Of a stretch of DNA of 8,536 bases, positions 6,763-8,536 are shown in pieces. The stretch spans positions 1 to 8,536 of the forward strand of contig CAYNGH010000142.1 in NCBI GenBank assembly GCA_964396845.1, in the 5' to 3' direction. The stretch is from CAYNGH01 sp964396845. Its GTDB lineage: Bacteria > Vulcanimicrobiota > JAJTBE01 > CAYNGH01. Within the stretch, counting starts at the first letter, position 1; the number at the start of each line of letters is the position of its first letter. Made by a program: the position numbers and the translations under genes. The notes beneath the pieces were generated by a model that saw nothing but the letters and a program-made list of their open reading frames with translations, was not told the DNA's origin and did no database searches.

Positions 6763-7785
6763 TTATCCGCCGGGAGGTTTCCCCTCCGGGGCGGGCATAG
6801 ATGGAGTTCTGCCGATAATCTTCCCCACGCCTTTTTTTATGCTCTGTCCAACTCTGGATGCCCCGGCTTTGATGCTGTTCCAGACTTCCCCCACGGCTTC
6901 CCTGTCGGTTCGCCAGAAACGATACGCCATAGCCCCGGAACCCACCACCGCCGCGCCAATCCCCGGAACTCCCGTAAGAAGGCAAGAAACCCCCATGGCC
7001 AGCCCCGCGGTTACATCCAGCATGCCGATTTTCTTTTTCTCGCTGTCCCCTTCTTTTACTCCCTTCACTATTCCCCGCACTCCCAGGGCTGCGTCCAGAA
7101 CACCCCCGGTAAGCCCCAGAGTTGCCCCGGCTATCCCTAAAAGAGGCGCTTTGGAAGCCACCGCCTTAAATGCAGGGCTACCCTTTTCCACCATCTTCGC
7201 AACCCAACGGCTCCCGGCAAGGCCCTCCAGTCCTTTGGCCATATGACGAAGCCCCCATGCTACCGCTGCGGAGTGAAAAAGAGTTTTTTCGTGATCCAGC
7301 TTGCCGTTTTTCTTGTAATCCTTGTAAAGCTGAGTAACTCCCAGGTCAACATTGATGAAGCCTCCGATGGCCCGAAGCCCCGGAGTCACAGACATAGCAG
7401 TGTTGAACACCGTGTCGATGGCATTCAAGCCATGATACACGCCCCACATGGTCTGCTTTGAGCCCCGCAGGACCTGATCCCGGTCCCGATTCTTTATGCC
7501 GGCAATCACCGTGCCTGCTCCCGACACTACCAGAGCCGAGGCGATGAGGGCGTTGAGCTTCTCCAGCACCGGATTGTTGTTCAAATGATCCGCAATGTTG
7601 GCCCCGATGGATACGCTGTCCCCCACGGGGGCTTTCTCCGGTGAAGATTCCATGGCATCGCCGGCCTCGGGCATTTTCTTCCGGGCCTTGTCCATGATGC
7701 TTCCCGCAAAGGCGCGGGGATCCTCAACCCCCAGACGGCGGGCCATAGACTCAATATGATTGTATGTGGCGTCCCCTGATTTCAT
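6763..7785 (-). CDS. Unknown Gly/Ala-rich protein with three internal helical repeats
   Basis: I do not recognise this 340-residue protein. Residues 1-70 are hydrophilic and helical in character, with no signal peptide. From about 77 to 291 comes a series of hydrophobic Gly/Ala-rich segments separated by short charged loops. Three copies of a G-x8-K element are visible: G89...K98, G149...K158 and G235...K244. Each is followed by a basic loop and a second helix with [WM]-G-[VL] (114-116, 177-179, 264-266). Copies 2 and 3 align without gaps over LGV....K..K (148-158 and 234-244), an offset of 86. The C-terminus is basic, then Pro/Gly-rich (MPAPEGKPPGG). Membrane insertion as glycine-zipper helices is plausible. 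ATG 7785 is the only reasonable start, though its AGGGAG (7806-7801) is 15 nt away. It heads the minus-strand block and has an extended -10 promoter. The general style resembles the 367-residue unknown at 334, but I see no direct homology. Confidence 0.88.
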   Translation of the reverse strand: MKSGDATYNHIESMARRLGVEDPRAFAGSIMDKARKKMPEAGDAMESSPEKAPVGDSVSIGANIADHLNNNPVLEKLNALIASALVVSGAGTVIAGIKNRDRDQVLRGSKQTMWGVYHGLNAIDTVFNTAMSVTPGLRAIGGFINVDLGVTQLYKDYKKNGKLDHEKTLFHSAAVAWGLRHMAKGLEGLAGSRWVAKMVEKGSPAFKAVASKAPLLGIAGATLGLTGGVLDAALGVRGIVKGVKEGDSEKKKIGMLDVTAGLAMGVSCLLTGVPGIGAAVVGSGAMAYRFWRTDREAVGEVWNSIKAGASRVGQSIKKGVGKIIGRTPSMPAPEGKPPGG

Positions 7786-7812
7786 AAAAACAAAAACAAT
7801 CTCCCTGCATAA

Positions 7813-7821
7813 ATTATAACA
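7813..7821 (-). promoter_or_regulatory. Extended -10 promoter of the 340-residue gene
   Basis: The minus strand reads TGTTATAAT across 7821-7813, a perfect TATAAT with the extended TGn motif; no good -35 is present, as is allowed for this class. The predicted start, near 7806, leaves a leader of only about 21 nt with the Shine-Dalgarno sequence at its very 5' end. Confidence 0.55.
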
Positions 7822-7883
7822 TGCCCATTAGCTTCAATATACATGATAAATGTTGCCGGTTTGTTAACTTTACGAGAGGATAT

Positions 7884-7913
7884 TTGAAAATCCTAAAGGA
7901 ATGATGATAGAAT
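7884..7913 (+). promoter_or_regulatory. Promoter of the P-loop ATPase gene
   Basis: TTGAAA (7884-7889, five of six) and TAGAAT (7908-7913, five of six) are 18 bp apart, and TGA (7905-7907) makes an extended -10. Transcription would start near 7920, giving a leader of about 54 nt. It diverges from the promoter of the 340-residue gene about 65 bp to the left. Confidence 0.5.
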
Positions 7914-7973
7914 TCATAAAACATGACATGGTTCAATCCGATAAGACCTGTCATTGAAGAGGGGGATCCCGCC

Positions 7974-8536
7974 ATGTATTTAAAAAAGATATTTATTGAA
8001 AATTACGGCCCCATAGAAAAATTTGACCTGGACATGCCCTTTGATGATGAAAATGGAAACCCCAAGCCGGTTGTCATTGTGGGGGAAAACGGCTCCGGCA
8101 AGAGCCTCATATTATCTCATATAGTTAATGTGTTGATTCTACAGAAGCAAGAAGTTTATAAAAATACTGAAGTGGACAAGGGGAAAGTTTATAAACTCAT
8201 GGCTCCATCATATATCAAAAATCCACACAAATATTACTATTCAAAAATAGAATTCAGAGATAAATTGAAGCCAGCAGAAGAAATACAATTAGGATTCCCC
8301 AAAAAAGATTTCCCAAAACCATATCCAGACCATCTAAAAGCCATTATCGGTAAAATGGGAAATGATGACACTGCAAGACCACCTGAACCAATTGGCAGTA
8401 AAGAAAAGATAAAAGAATTTATTAACAAAAACAGTCTTCTGTATTTCCCCCCCAACCGGTTTGAAGAACCGGCATGGCTCAACGAAAAAAACCTGAGCTT
8501 CAAGCCGGAGATAAAAGAACAGAAAAGGTTAACTAG
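7974..8536 (+). CDS. P-loop ATPase (AAA/SMC-like), N-terminal 187 residues, cut by window edge
   Basis: The frame is open from ATG 7974 to the last base, so the gene continues to the right. GAGGGGG (7959-7965) lies 8 nt before the ATG. The protein opens with a short beta strand and a Y-G-P-I turn (KIFIENYGPIEKF), then VVIVGENGSGKS with the Walker A motif at 37-44. This layout is typical of RecF/SMC-like and AAA_15/AAA_21-type ATPases. It is followed by a Lys- and Tyr-rich stretch and a motif FPPNRFEEPAWLN (158-170). Walker B and signature motifs would lie beyond the window. ATPases of this kind occur in DNA repair, in overcoming-lysogenization (OLD)-like nucleases and in several phage-defence systems; the visible part cannot decide. 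From about 8100 the DNA falls to roughly 32% GC, unlike all upstream genes, which suggests different origin. No partner gene is visible. Confidence 0.92.
   Translation, partial: MYLKKIFIENYGPIEKFDLDMPFDDENGNPKPVVIVGENGSGKSLILSHIVNVLILQKQEVYKNTEVDKGKVYKLMAPSYIKNPHKYYYSKIEFRDKLKPAEEIQLGFPKKDFPKPYPDHLKAIIGKMGNDDTARPPEPIGSKEKIKEFINKNSLLYFPPNRFEEPAWLNEKNLSFKPEIKEQKRLT

Noticed and set aside
6751..6763. Palindrome AGTTCCCGGAACT overlapping the stop of the 340-residue gene
   Set aside because: The arms are 6 bp around a single base, so an RNA hairpin cannot close, and no T-run follows; it may be chance.
7821..7904. 27-codon plus-strand frame in the divergent intergenic region
   Set aside because: It runs through the predicted promoter of the ATPase gene and has no ribosome binding site.

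Overview
This is an 8.5 kb chromosomal-type window from a bacterium of medium GC content (about 50% by eye in the gene-dense part). It carries seven protein-coding genes, one of them cut by the right edge. I see no rRNA, tRNA, transposase, integrase or CRISPR repeats. The cell looks diderm: there is a LolA-like periplasmic protein and a lipoprotein signal. A LytR-CpsA-Psr (LCP) cell-wall phosphotransferase is also present. That family is best known in Gram-positive bacteria but also occurs in several diderm lineages. The lineage cannot be fixed from the sequence; an uncultured diderm phylum is my guess only.

Left part (1-1490). About 235 bases without a convincing gene lead into a strong extended -10 sigma70-type promoter with a perfect 8-bp dyad placed over its -35 and -10 boxes. 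This drives a 367-residue protein of unknown function. The protein is built from two copies of one domain, the second interrupted by a hydrophobic Gly/Ala-rich insert. A textbook intrinsic terminator follows.

Middle plus-strand operon (1609-4015). A signalling protein (MshEN-like N-terminus, GAF, HD-GYP-like) overlaps a LolA-like secreted protein. Both cyclic-di-GMP-type modules of the signalling protein have diverged at key residues. The operon ends exactly where the next, convergent gene ends: the two stop codons touch, and a 9-bp stem-loop lies just inside.

Minus-strand block (7785 down to 4016). In transcription order it holds a 340-residue unknown protein with three internal membrane-like repeats, a TPR lipoprotein, and the LCP enzyme with a C-terminal LytR_C domain and a very acidic tail. 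The first and last genes have recognisable promoters; an A/T-stem terminator-like hairpin separates the first two. The TPR lipoprotein and LCP enzyme are plausibly envelope-biogenesis partners.

Right edge (7786-8536). A 188-bp divergent promoter region is followed by the first 187 residues of a P-loop ATPase whose DNA drops to about 32% GC. This may be the edge of an acquired, perhaps defence-related, segment.

The most novel material is the pair of unrecognised Gly/Ala-rich proteins with internal repeats, the operator-like dyad in front of one of them, the diverged MshEN-GAF-HD protein, and the truncated AT-rich ATPase.
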